The position numbers were made by a program, and so were the translations under genes. Shown here one piece after another: positions 1 through 6,936 of a stretch of DNA of 64,000 nt. The notes beneath the pieces are model-generated. The model had not been told where the DNA came from, did not search any database, and saw only the letters and a program-made list of their open reading frames with translations. This stretch comes from UBA1765 sp045615885. Lineage in GTDB: Bacteria; Fibrobacterota; Fibrobacteria; Fibrobacterales; Fibrobacteraceae. Each line of letters opens with the position of its first letter. Positions within the stretch are counted from its first letter, which is position 1. The DNA is taken from assembly GCA_045615885.1 (NCBI GenBank), contig JAZLFR010000044.1, forward strand, positions 1 to 64,000, given 5' to 3'.

Positions 1-1
1 C

Positions 2-985
2 GAAAACATTGACCCGGTGGGCGTTCATACTGGCGACTCCTTCTGTGCCGCTCCGTTCCTCACCATCGACAAGAAGCTTGAAGAAAAGCTGAAGACCGAC
101 GCCTTCAAGATTGTTGAAGCTATCGGCGTGATCGGCGGTACAAACGTTCAGTTCGCACACGACCCGAAGACTGGCCGCGTGGTGATTATTGAAATCAACC
201 CCCGCGCATCCCGTACCGTGCCTCTGGTCTCCAAGGTCTGTAACACTCAGATGGCCCGCCTTGCAACCCGCCTCATGATGGGTGAAAAGCTGGAAGATTT
301 GAAGCTGAAGGACAAGAAGTTCAAGCACCACGGTGCCAAGGAAGCTGTATTCCCCTTCGACAAGTTCCCCAAGGTTGACCCGGTTCTCGGCCCTGAAATG
401 CGTTCCACCGGTGAAGTGCTCGGCCTCTCCGAAGACTTCGCCCTGGCTTACTACAAGAGCCAGGAAGCCGCAGGCTCCATCCTGCCTTCCAGCGGTGCAG
501 TTCTTATCAGCTTGTCTGACAAGACCAACCTCTGCGACCAGGCTATCGAAGTGGGCCAGCGTTTCCAGGAACTGGGCTTCAAGATCTACGCTACCGAAGG
601 CACCGCCAAGTTCTACGAAAAGGCTGGCGTCAAGTGCGAAGTGGTGAACAAGATCGCCGAAGGCCGCCCGAACGTTCTGGATGTTATCCTGAACAAGCAG
701 GTAAACCTCATCATCAACACCCCGTGGGCTCGCCGCGACGCTGTTGCCGATGACAAATGCACAAGGCGAATGCCGCGACAGAAAACTTGTTTTCTGGCAT
801 GGCTGAGCCAAGCATTTGGGCTATGCCCATGCGCCATCCGTAAGGCTGCCATCAAGTACAAGACTCCTTACATCACCACTTTGGCCGCCGCTCTCGACAC
901 CGTCAAGGGCATCGCCGCCGCCAAGGCTGGCAAGGGCGAAGTGAAGTCTCTCCAGGAATACCATGCAAGCATTGAAGAGATTTAA
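2..985 (+). CDS. carB: Carbamoyl-phosphate synthase large subunit, C-terminal part (5' end outside window)
   Basis: CarB makes carbamoyl phosphate from bicarbonate, glutamine-derived ammonia and ATP for pyrimidine and arginine synthesis in the cytoplasm. The frame is open from base 2 and begins with ENIDPVGVHTGDS, the conserved start of an ATP-grasp segment, followed by the end of the second ATP-grasp unit (EINPRASRTVPLVSK). A C-terminal allosteric MGS-like domain follows (ALISLSDKTN through INTPWARRDAVADD). Between VADDK and AIRKAAIKYK lies an insertion of about 25 residues (bases 758-832) that CarB proteins do not normally have; it is cysteine- and arginine-rich and is encoded by a palindromic repeat. 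It keeps the reading frame and has no stop. The gene ends KSLQEYHASIEEI, as expected for the family, so the protein is probably made with the extra peptide. Family assignment is certain; whether the insert affects regulation is unknown. Confidence 0.97.
   Translation, partial: ENIDPVGVHTGDSFCAAPFLTIDKKLEEKLKTDAFKIVEAIGVIGGTNVQFAHDPKTGRVVIIEINPRASRTVPLVSKVCNTQMARLATRLMMGEKLEDLKLKDKKFKHHGAKEAVFPFDKFPKVDPVLGPEMRSTGEVLGLSEDFALAYYKSQEAAGSILPSSGAVLISLSDKTNLCDQAIEVGQRFQELGFKIYATEGTAKFYEKAGVKCEVVNKIAEGRPNVLDVILNKQVNLIINTPWARRDAVADDKCTRRMPRQKTCFLAWLSQAFGLCPCAIRKAAIKYKTPYITTLAAALDTVKGIAAAKAGKGEVKSLQEYHASIEEI
754..818 (+). repeat. Palindromic element, copy A, inside carB
   Basis: This imperfect inverted repeat has outer arms CAAATGC (754-760) and GCATTTG (812-818) and inner arms CAGAAAAC (779-786) and GTTTTCTG (789-796). 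Its left shoulder ACAAGGCGAATGCCGCGA matches ACAAGCCGAGTGTCGC of the copy at 59989-60049 (read on its minus strand). It forms the core of an in-frame 75-bp insertion in carB and is translated. Its orientation relative to the host gene is the same as in the other three copies. Confidence 0.85.
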
Positions 986-1013
986 CGTAGTGAAGAGTCT
1001 GCAGGAGTAGCGT

Positions 1014-1066
1014 GCAAGCCGAAAGTCGTGCCCAAGCTTGCTTGGGTATGACCGAGGTGAAGCAGC
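1014..1066 (+). repeat. Palindromic element, copy B, just after carB
   Basis: The left shoulder AAGCCGAAAGTCGTG and right shoulder TATGACCGAGG match those of the copies at 59989 and 61165, but the inner arms are a different complementary pair, CCCAAGC (1031-1037) and GCTTGGG (1040-1046). The outer arms are not clear. The element sits between degenerate repeats of the carB 3' end: TACCATGCAAGCATTGAAGA near 960 recurs as TACCACGCAAGCATTGAAGA near 1085, and a third version starts near 990 (GTGAAGAGTCTGCAGGAG). Confidence 0.75.
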
Positions 1067-1147
1067 TGACGCCGTAGGCGTCAATACCACGCAAGCATTG
1101 AAGAGGTGTAAAGCGTCATTCCCACGAAAGCGGGAATCTCCCTTTTC

Positions 1148-1179
1148 AAAGAGGACTGCTTAACGGCAGTTCTCTTTTT
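1148..1179 (+). terminator. Rho-independent terminator of carB
   Basis: AGAGGACTGC (1150-1159) pairs with GCAGTTCTCT (1166-1175) with one G-T pair, followed by a T run. Confidence 0.8.
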
Positions 1180-1482
1180 GTATGGCTATAGTTGAGCCGC
1201 ATGGGTTTCTGTAATCTCCGCCTCGCAACGCCTGAACTCTATTGCAAAAATGTAATTCCGCATTTGCACTAAATCGTTCCATAGCATTTTTTTGAAGGCT
1301 ATGTTCTACTAATGTGTAGGACTGCCATTTTATGTTGAATTTACTGAAAAAATACTAAAAAATGGTCTAACCCAACAAAAATTAGGTTAGACCAAGTTTC
1401 TAAGATACAGTTTTTAGGTAGGTAAATCTCAGTTTCTAATAGGGTGTGATTTTTAGATAGTTATATTACATCTACACTTTGA
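1180..1482. other. AT-rich intergenic stretch with a perfect 10-bp hairpin
   Basis: No credible gene was found. The notable structure is TGGTCTAACC (1363-1372) with its exact complement GGTTAGACCA (1385-1394) and a 12-nt loop. It lacks a T run, so an operator or transcript-end hairpin is as likely as a terminator. Base composition shifts here from the carB side to the AT-rich island. Confidence 0.5.
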
Positions 1483-2212
1483 AAGAACATAGCCATAAAT
1501 TATGTAGATAAAGATGGAAACCTCGCCATACCAATTGTTATAATTCTTTTTTTATCAACTATCACAGTATATGTAACGATTTGTCAAGAACAAATATTTA
1601 GTTTTTTGACTGGATTAATTTCTGGTTACGATAGCGGTCATGGCCCTGGATATGATGGCAAGGTAGATTTTTGGGGATTTGTTGGTGCTGAAATTGGGGC
1701 TAATGCACACAATATTGTTGAATCTGACGAATTACTTCACGAAACGTTATTGGGTAATGCTGCAAAAAATTTAGAAAATGGTCTAAATTCTTTTGTCAAA
1801 GGCTGGAAGCAAGTTGGAATGGCTATGGAAAATGGGATTATTTATCTCACAATTTCAAGGGACCTCATCAGGATTTCAACCGACTAATTTGGTAATTGGA
1901 ACTACAGCCCCCAAAGATCTTAATAAGAGCACTTCCTATAAAAATTATTCTTATGAGTATGAAAGAAATATTAACACTACAAACACGGATTTTAATAAAC
2001 CTCTAGAACAAGTTCAACATAGTATCGATCAGGTTCAAAATACAACAAATCTTCAAAATCCAATAAACAATATTGATATTGAAATCCAAATCCCTGAAAT
2101 AAAAATTGATAACGATTATCAAGATATTATGAATGGAATAAACTCTGATCTGGAAAATATCCGACACTCAAATAAATGTTATATTGGATGTAATGGATAT
2201 ACAAACTTTTAA
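1483..2212 (+). pseudogene. Remnant of an Rhs/YD-repeat protein C-terminus
   Basis: A frame open from 1483 reads NIAINYVDKDGNLAIP, which resembles the hallmark end of the Rhs-associated core (NPVNYVDPDG type). It continues through a hydrophobic stretch and a Gly-rich segment (GLISGYDSGHGPGYDGK) to a stop at 1887. A second frame (from about 1793 to 2212, rich in Asn, Ile and Asp) takes over, suggesting a frameshift in one C-terminal effector region. The large YD-repeat body is missing and no start codon is visible upstream. In intact systems the variable tip is a toxin paired with a downstream immunity gene. Assignment rests on the short core motif, so confidence is moderate; the two frames could also be unrelated small genes. 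Confidence 0.5.
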
Positions 2213-2221
2213 GGGTAAACT

Positions 2222-3085
2222 ATGATTTGTCCAAAATGCAATCGAAAATATGAAGATGACATGCCTCGCTGCCTATGGTGCGATGCCCCAAATTTGAATT
2301 ATGGGAAGAACGAAAAAGAAATCCCAGCCCATGAGGAATTGAAACCGACTGTTTTAGAACAAAAAGCCTCATCGAAAGGAACTCTTGTTTTTTGGCTTAC
2401 CGTTTTTGGTGGTGAATGTGGATTGCATCATTTTGCGACGGGGAATTATTTAAAAGGAATCGCCTATCTTCTTTTTGGAATTTTTACCTATTCGTTTTTG
2501 AATGGTTACTTCGGAATGTTTGCGTTCCCCTTGCATTTTTATCTTATTGCTCCCGCTTTCGTTGTGACAATCAGGTTCCTATGCTTTTGCGATTTGTGGA
2601 ATATTAGCCAGGGGAAGTTTTTTAACAAGAGAAAGAAAATTACATACGGTGCTGCCAAATGGATGAAGATAATGGTCCCTGTCATAGGTTGTTTTTATCT
2701 GCTGGTTTCGGCGGGGGAGTGCTTAAATCAACTTGCAAATTACAGAATGATTGGTCAAAAAAGATTGGAAACCATTATGCAGACATATGTTGATTGTCAA
2801 GAAAAATTTTTCACGCAAAACAAAAAAATGGGAACTGTTGACGAAATTGGTTTTGCTTTGACGCTTGATATAAACACAAACTATTTTACATATAAAGAAA
2901 TTGAAAACGGAATCGAAATTGAAAATCAGACATCCTACGGAACATGTCACAGCAATTCCAAATGGACTATTACCGTAAAATCTAGTGAAGACCTAAATTG
3001 GCAAGTAAATCTACCAGAAGAAATAATGTGTGAAACCATGTTCCCTAAAATAACGGAATATAAAAAAAAGATTGGAGGTCCTTAA
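2222..3085 (+). CDS. Zinc-ribbon membrane protein with TM2-like segment
   Basis: The 287-residue protein opens with a zinc ribbon with two CxxC pairs (CPKCNRKYEDDMPRCLWC). A linker leads to a hydrophobic block of about three helices (residues 55-130) resembling a TM2 domain (GGECGLHHFATGNYLKGIAY), then another helix near residues 145-165. The C-terminal 100 residues (MQTYVDCQEKFFTQNKKMGT onward) look like a pilin-type globular domain outside the membrane. The ATG lies 9 bases after the preceding reading frame. Position directly behind an Rhs-type remnant makes an immunity-like role conceivable, but zinc-ribbon/TM2 proteins are common and this is inference only. Function unknown. Confidence 0.7.
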   Translation: MICPKCNRKYEDDMPRCLWCDAPNLNYGKNEKEIPAHEELKPTVLEQKASSKGTLVFWLTVFGGECGLHHFATGNYLKGIAYLLFGIFTYSFLNGYFGMFAFPLHFYLIAPAFVVTIRFLCFCDLWNISQGKFFNKRKKITYGAAKWMKIMVPVIGCFYLLVSAGECLNQLANYRMIGQKRLETIMQTYVDCQEKFFTQNKKMGTVDEIGFALTLDINTNYFTYKEIENGIEIENQTSYGTCHSNSKWTITVKSSEDLNWQVNLPEEIMCETMFPKITEYKKKIGGP

Positions 3086-3587
3086 ACGGCTTCGCGAATT
3101 TGGTTCTATTTTAATCTCCGTTACTAGAAGTCCACATAAAAATAGCAAAATACAAAAGGTATGTGAAAACTCTCCATAGCATAGATGAAGTATTTGCTCC
3201 TCATTTTAATAAGTTTCTTTTTGGTGAATTGTTCTCTATGCAACGCCCTGCTTTGAGTCCTGGCTGTTGTTGATGCGCCAAAACATTGCCAAATTTACAC
3301 ACAATATCGCTGTTACTGCATATCCAACACATCTTGTTTTTTCAATCCGCATGGCAAATGATTTTCAACAATCATAGCCTCAATTTCATTTTCTCTCAAT
3401 TTCTTTTTGGAAAGATTCGTAATTGCCGTGAGCGCAGTCACCTTGTCTGTTTTGTTGTACTTTGTGAAATAACATGGTTAAATATGAGGAAGCCTCAAAA
3501 TGTCAAATCATCCATGGAAGCCTTTTAGCCTCCTATTGCTTTTTCAACAAACATTTTATTATATTGTTCAGAAATGAGGAGGCCTCT
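3086..3587. other. Gap with no convincing gene; GAGG/CCTC repeats before the antitoxin
   Basis: Open frames on the plus strand here have no family resemblance. On the minus strand a start-less open stretch (about 3313-3460) reads KLRENEIEAMIVENHLP and could be a gene remnant. Just before the antitoxin, GAGGAAGCCTC (about 3485), GGAAGCCTTTTAGCCTCC (about 3512) and GAGGAGGCCTC (about 3576) look like repeated operator half-sites; the last also supplies the ribosome binding site. Confidence 0.4.
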
Positions 3588-3806
3588 ATGACATACTCTT
3601 TGCTTGAATCAAAAATAAGAACCGTGCCAGAAGAATATTTGGCGGTTATTGACGCGTTTATCGATGGGCTTTTGATTCGCAACAGTATTGCCGAAAAAAC
3701 TCCTGAACCAAAACAGAAAAGGACGCTAGGCTTGTTAAAGGGCAAAGCATCCGTCAAGTTCGCCGATGATTTCGAAATAAGCCCCGAGGAAATGTTGGGG
3801 CTTTAA
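3588..3806 (+). CDS. VapB-like antitoxin
   Basis: This 72-residue protein (MTYSLLESKIRTVPEEYLAV) has the layout of small antitoxins paired with PIN-domain toxins: an N-terminal helical region that may dimerise, then a basic linker and a C-terminal toxin-binding tail (GKASVKFADDFEISPEEMLGL). The start is chosen because a strong GAGGAGG site lies just upstream of this ATG. One base separates its stop from the PIN toxin frame. The toxin is broken, so this is an orphan antitoxin. The C-terminal half is nearly identical to the product of 8305-8472. Confidence 0.7.
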   Translation: MTYSLLESKIRTVPEEYLAVIDAFIDGLLIRNSIAEKTPEPKQKRTLGLLKGKASVKFADDFEISPEEMLGL

Positions 3807-3807
3807 T

Positions 3808-4210
3808 ATGAATATTCTGCTTGACACTCATATTTTGATTTAGTCTATTGTTGATCCGGACCAAATTTCAAAGCCGATTCTGAACAAGATAGAGGACTCT
3901 GGCAACAAGGTTTATGTTAGCTACATAACATTGTGGGAAATCGCCTTGAAGCAATCTATTGGAAAACTGGATTTGAAAGGTTTTGACATAAAAGACTTGT
4001 CAGATTTTTGCATTCAGCAGGGTTTTGAATTCATATCTCTGGAATCCTCTGATTCACTGGGAATTTCCAATTTGCCTTCAAAAAGAAAATCATCGTGATC
4101 CGTTTGATCGAATGCTCATTGTTCAAGCAAGGAATAGAGATTATTTCTTTGCGAGTGTTGACGAAAAGATGGAACAATATAGAGCAAATGGCTTAAAACT
4201 GTTGAACTAG
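3808..4210 (+). pseudogene. VapC-type PIN ribonuclease toxin, inactivated
   Basis: The frame begins MNILLDTHILI, the classic PIN start with its catalytic Asp, and then meets TAG at codon 12, where family members usually have Trp. It continues as a good PIN sequence (VSYITLWEIALKQSIGKLDL) until about base 4080, where a one-base shift is needed to reach the conserved end (ENHRDPFDRMLIVQA, then FFASVDEKMEQY). A nonsense change plus a frameshift means no toxin can be made. VapC toxins cleave tRNA or rRNA; here only the antitoxin upstream remains. Confidence 0.8.
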
Positions 4211-4218
4211 ATACAAAC

Positions 4219-4455
4219 TCAAGGATTGGACCGCCTAAATTTAGCCATGTCGGCAATCATTTCTTCCTCGGAATTCCATCCTTTATCAGTCTCAAAGAGC
4301 GCTTGAATTTCTTTTAGTGTATTTTGGGCGTACCTGTCGTCGCGCCAAGACGCAAGCTCTTTTTCGTCGTCAAGTTCTGGAGCTGCCTTGATGATTCTTT
4401 CTAGGGCGTCAAAGGCTTGATCTTGAGAAATCTGTTTTTTATTCGCATTGTTCAT
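4219..4455 (-). CDS. Small acidic protein of unknown function
   Basis: This 78-residue charged protein (FDALERIIKAAPELDDEKEL) has no motif that I recognise. A broken fragment of a close relative (LEKIIKAAPEPDDEKELASW) occurs at 5802-5879, so it belongs to a small repeated family within this island. Size and setting suggest an antitoxin, but no partner toxin adjoins it. No clear ribosome binding site is visible. Confidence 0.5.
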   Translation of the reverse strand: MNNANKKQISQDQAFDALERIIKAAPELDDEKELASWRDDRYAQNTLKEIQALFETDKGWNSEEEMIADMAKFRRSNP

Positions 4456-4502
4456 TGACTATTTCTTCAACAAATTAGAGTGGTTACCTGTACGGGTAAG
4501 CG

Positions 4503-4652
4503 TTAATCTTTCAATTCTTCCATGGCTTCGCTAAAGGAGTTGTATCTCTTGGCGTAGATATCGCCCTTGGCAATGGCGCGAGCCTCTTCCATAGCTGCGA
4601 CTGTTTCTTCATTGAATTCTTCTGGTTCTTGAGTTTGAATTGTCGCCGTCAT
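4503..4652 (-). pseudogene. RelB/DinJ-type antitoxin with internal deletion
   Basis: The encoded peptide starts MTATIQTQEPEEFNEETVAA and ends KRYNSFSEAMEELKD. It matches the intact 91-residue antitoxin at 8497-8772 at both ends, but about 40 residues (the ribbon-helix-helix DNA-binding and dimerisation part) are missing in frame. Surrounding DNA also matches that locus, marking a segmental duplication followed by deletion. Confidence 0.75.
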
Positions 4653-4808
4653 ACTACCACCTCGTTACTAAAATAGCGAAATATATTTGAAAAAGCAATG
4701 GCGTTGCGCTTACAAAGCATCTATAGACTCGCATTTCTTGAAATTCCCCAAAAGAGGAAAGTTCTATGGAGTCTTGCTTGAATGCTTTGAATTTTTTTTA
4801 TTCAATGG

Positions 4809-5108
4809 TCAAGCGGAAAGTTTTACGATTTTTTTGCCTTTACGAGCTGTAAGTTCGTACCCTAAAGGTGTAAGGAGTGCAGTTAATGTCTTTAGTGTTA
4901 TATTGACGGGTTGCATTGCACGTAAATTCTGTATGACCGATGTTGAAATTCCAGAAAGATTCGATAACTTACGAACGCTAATTTTTTCTTGGGCCATAGC
5001 ATCTAAAAGCAACTCCGACAAAAGAAAGTTGGCATATTCCTTGTTGAAAGCTTCTTTTTGCTTTGGATCTTCCATCATTTTTTCAAAAGTTGATTTAGAC
5101 TTTGGCAT
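4809..5108 (-). CDS. higA: HigA-type Xre-family antitoxin
   Basis: About 99 residues with a helix-turn-helix in the centre (ISVRKLSNLSGISTSVIQNL), the hallmark of Xre/HigA antitoxins that bind DNA and neutralise the partner ribonuclease. The start at MPKSKST is preferred because GGTGGG lies just upstream; a start four codons earlier is possible. It overlaps the 3' end of the toxin-like gene at 5095-5478 by 14 bases, in the toxin-first order typical of higBA. Confidence 0.75.
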   Translation of the reverse strand: MPKSKSTFEKMMEDPKQKEAFNKEYANFLLSELLLDAMAQEKISVRKLSNLSGISTSVIQNLRAMQPVNITLKTLTALLTPLGYELTARKGKKIVKLSA

Positions 5109-5478
5109 AATATGTCCCACCGAAAACTCGTTGTTCGTAATTTTCCTTTCTATTTAAAGCTTTTTGTTTTTCTTCCTCAGGGAGCTTTTGACATTTTTTA
5201 CAAAAGGCATTTGTTACAATAATTTTTTGACCGGTATAGAAAAATGACAAAAATCTATTTGGCTGGGGTTTGAAGGCGTAAATTTTATCACCCTCATTAC
5301 GGAATTTGGTAATGTCTGAAATTCGGCCAAAATCTCCCATTCGTTTGAAAAGCATCATTACCTTTCTTTTGTTAACATCATCAAGTCCATTGAAAAAATC
5401 TAAGGCGTCGCTTTTTCCTTGTTCATCATGTATGCAATAATCTCTTCCAAATGTATCTCCTTTTTGATACAGTGTCAA
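5095..5478 (-). CDS. higB: HigB/RelE-like toxin, possibly frameshifted at its 5' end
   Basis: The core (GKSDALDFFNGLDDVNKRKV, ending in a segment with YAFKPQPNRFLSFFY and KIIVTNAF) fits the RelE/HigB mRNA-interferase fold; such toxins cut mRNA on the ribosome. The 5' end is odd. The open frame must begin at a TTG with no ribosome binding site (MTLYQKGDTFGRDYC), whereas a good AAGGAG precedes a TTG in another frame reading LEEIIAYM, which resembles normal HigB starts. A one-base loss near 5430 would explain this, so the toxin may be inactive. It overlaps the downstream antitoxin gene. Confidence 0.65.
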   Translation of the reverse strand: MTLYQKGDTFGRDYCIHDEQGKSDALDFFNGLDDVNKRKVMMLFKRMGDFGRISDITKFRNEGDKIYAFKPQPNRFLSFFYTGQKIIVTNAFCKKCQKLPEEEKQKALNRKENYEQRVFGGTYYAKV

Positions 5479-5521
5479 GGCTTATCTAAAAAAATGATAC
5501 TTATTTGATAATTTTCAATTG

Positions 5522-5535
5522 TGGCGAGTTCGCCA
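5522..5535. promoter_or_regulatory. Palindrome upstream of higBA
   Basis: TGGCGAGTTCGCCA is a 14-base palindrome about 45 bases before the toxin-like frame, where a HigA operator would be expected. Assignment is by position only. Confidence 0.4.
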
Positions 5536-5623
5536 TATAATTAAAATGAGAATTGTCACGTATCTTTTTGTATACCCACAATGTTTAAATCCAACCCAAA
5601 AGCTACCCCAAGTTTACATTTAG

Positions 5624-5794
5624 GCGATTTTGGGAGAATTTGCGCTTGAACTGACCCAGGTTGACCGCTGTTTGATTGCTGATGGTCATAAATACCCAAA
5701 GTATACAGTGTCTCCGAAAAAACTGTTCAAGATCGGCGTAAGCTTCGACGAAGGAAAGCGCACTCTTGGCGAGTGGAAAATCGTGGAAGTCTGA
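5624..5794 (+). pseudogene. Gene fragment of unknown function
   Basis: An open stretch without a start codon reads FALELTQVDRCLIADGHKYP and ends LGEWKIVEV at a stop. It reads like real protein but I do not recognise the family; the 5' part is missing. The antisense open frame over the same bases is a shadow. Confidence 0.35.
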
Positions 5795-5801
5795 GGCAGT
5801 C

Positions 5802-5879
5802 TCAAATTTCTTCACGCCAAGAGGCCAATTCCTTTTCATCATCTGGTTCAGGAGCTGCCTTGATTATCTTTTCAAGCGT
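5802..5879 (-). pseudogene. Fragment related to the 4219-4455 protein
   Basis: The minus strand reads LEKIIKAAPEPDDEKELASW and then a stop, closely matching residues 18-38 of the small protein at 4219-4455. Both ends are missing, so this is a recombination remnant. Confidence 0.5.
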
Positions 5880-5888
5880 TCGGAAAGT

Positions 5889-6164
5889 TTATTTTCTGGA
5901 TTTCAGCGCTTTTGACTTTTTCTCTTGATTGAGCTCGATTTGACTTAAATCTAATAATTCAGAAAGGCTTATGTTCAAACCATTTGCAATTTCTATCAAT
6001 GTAATGAGACGAGGATTCCTAGAGCCATTTATGGCGCGTGTTATGGTTGATTTTGTTAGACCATTCTCGTAAGCAAATTTTTCAATAGTTACATAACCTG
6101 CATCCTGTATCTTTTGACGGATGTTTTCACGAATGTGCTTTATAGTCACTTCGGGGTCTAGCAT
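5889..6164 (-). CDS. Xre-family transcriptional regulator
   Basis: The 91-residue protein is essentially one Cro/C1-type helix-turn-helix domain (FAYENGLTKSTITRAINGSR, then IEIANGLNISLSELLDL) with a basic tail. It probably represses its own promoter and that of the divergent genes starting at 6412: the 250-bp space between them holds three copies of a GTTGCC-type inverted repeat (6200, 6265, 6341). It could also be an antitoxin, though no toxin adjoins it on its own strand. Confidence 0.75.
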   Translation of the reverse strand: MLDPEVTIKHIRENIRQKIQDAGYVTIEKFAYENGLTKSTITRAINGSRNPRLITLIEIANGLNISLSELLDLSQIELNQEKKSKALKSRK

Positions 6165-6199
6165 AATTTACAAAACTAGCGATTAGACGGCACCAGTTC

Positions 6200-6215
6200 G
6201 TTGCCGTACGGCAAC
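6200..6215. promoter_or_regulatory. Operator-like palindrome 1
   Basis: GTTGCCGTACGGCAAC is a perfect 16-base palindrome 36 bases upstream of the Xre gene start. It shares its half-site with the copies at 6265 and 6341. Confidence 0.6.
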
Positions 6216-6264
6216 ATATTTGAAAAAGTACCTTTGTGATGTGTGAAAATTCCCCTGACTGGCA

Positions 6265-6280
6265 GTTGCCGTTTGGCGTC
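6265..6280. promoter_or_regulatory. Operator-like palindrome 2 (degenerate)
   Basis: GTTGCCGTTTGGCGTC keeps the left half-site exactly and the right one partly. It is midway between the other two copies. Confidence 0.5.
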
Positions 6281-6340
6281 TTTAGGTCTAACATTCGCTA
6301 TTAAAAGTATGGGATTTTCACCTAATTATGTAAACTAGCA

Positions 6341-6356
6341 GTTGCCATTTGGCAAC
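6341..6356. promoter_or_regulatory. Operator-like palindrome 3
   Basis: GTTGCCATTTGGCAAC is a near-perfect inverted repeat about 55 bases upstream of the gene at 6412, suitably placed to control that promoter. Confidence 0.6.
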
Positions 6357-6411
6357 TAATTTTATATTTTCGCATAAAGAACCGCCTTTATAAAAAGGAG
6401 ATTAGCACCAC

Positions 6412-6936
6412 ATGTTAGACTTCAAATTAAAAACTGAATTAGAAAAAATGAGGCTTTTGGAGCTAGAACTTTTCGTCATCGAGTTCAATAGGGCTTCTCA
6501 ATTGGATAGATCTATTTCGAAAAATTCTCGTAAGCCGAAAAGAGGATTCCGCGAAGCCTTGTTAAAAACATGCTTGACTTTGATAAAAGAAATGGATGAT
6601 AATACATTATCTAATGTAAAAATACGGAAAGAAATCAAAACATTGTCAATGAGATACGATGTATCTTATGGTCAAGCTCAAAAGGTTGTAAATGTCTGTT
6701 TGAAACAATATATGTTCCTTACGCAAAAATATGAATTTGCAAAGGAACTAGATTGTCCTTTAGATTCAACTACGATGAAAGGATGCAAGATTTCTCATAA
6801 TAGAATGAGTTCTGTTAATGTATCAGATTATGAAAAATATCAGGATTTGTTTAGTGAAAAATATGAATTGAAACTCTTAAAGGACAAAGAATATGATAAA
6901 CAGAGGATTAACAACTATCTAAGGAGCGAAAAATGA
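6412..6936 (+). CDS. Hypothetical protein, charged and helical
   Basis: The 174-residue protein is Lys/Glu-rich and probably all-helical (LKTELEKMRLLELELFVIEF at the start). It has no signal peptide and no family I recognise. AAAGGAG precedes the ATG. Its stop overlaps the next start (ATGA), so it is translationally coupled to the exported FISUMP protein. Both lie under the operators shared with the divergent Xre gene. Confidence 0.6.
   Translation: MLDFKLKTELEKMRLLELELFVIEFNRASQLDRSISKNSRKPKRGFREALLKTCLTLIKEMDDNTLSNVKIRKEIKTLSMRYDVSYGQAQKVVNVCLKQYMFLTQKYEFAKELDCPLDSTTMKGCKISHNRMSSVNVSDYEKYQDLFSEKYELKLLKDKEYDKQRINNYLRSEK

Noticed and set aside
754..832. Intein or sequencing artefact as an explanation for the carB insert
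   Set aside because: Far too short for an intein and without splicing motifs; the match to the palindromic elements explains it better than random error.
3286..3528. 80-codon plus-strand frame before the antitoxin
   Set aside because: No ribosome binding site, hydrophobic text without family resemblance, and it runs through the putative operator repeats.
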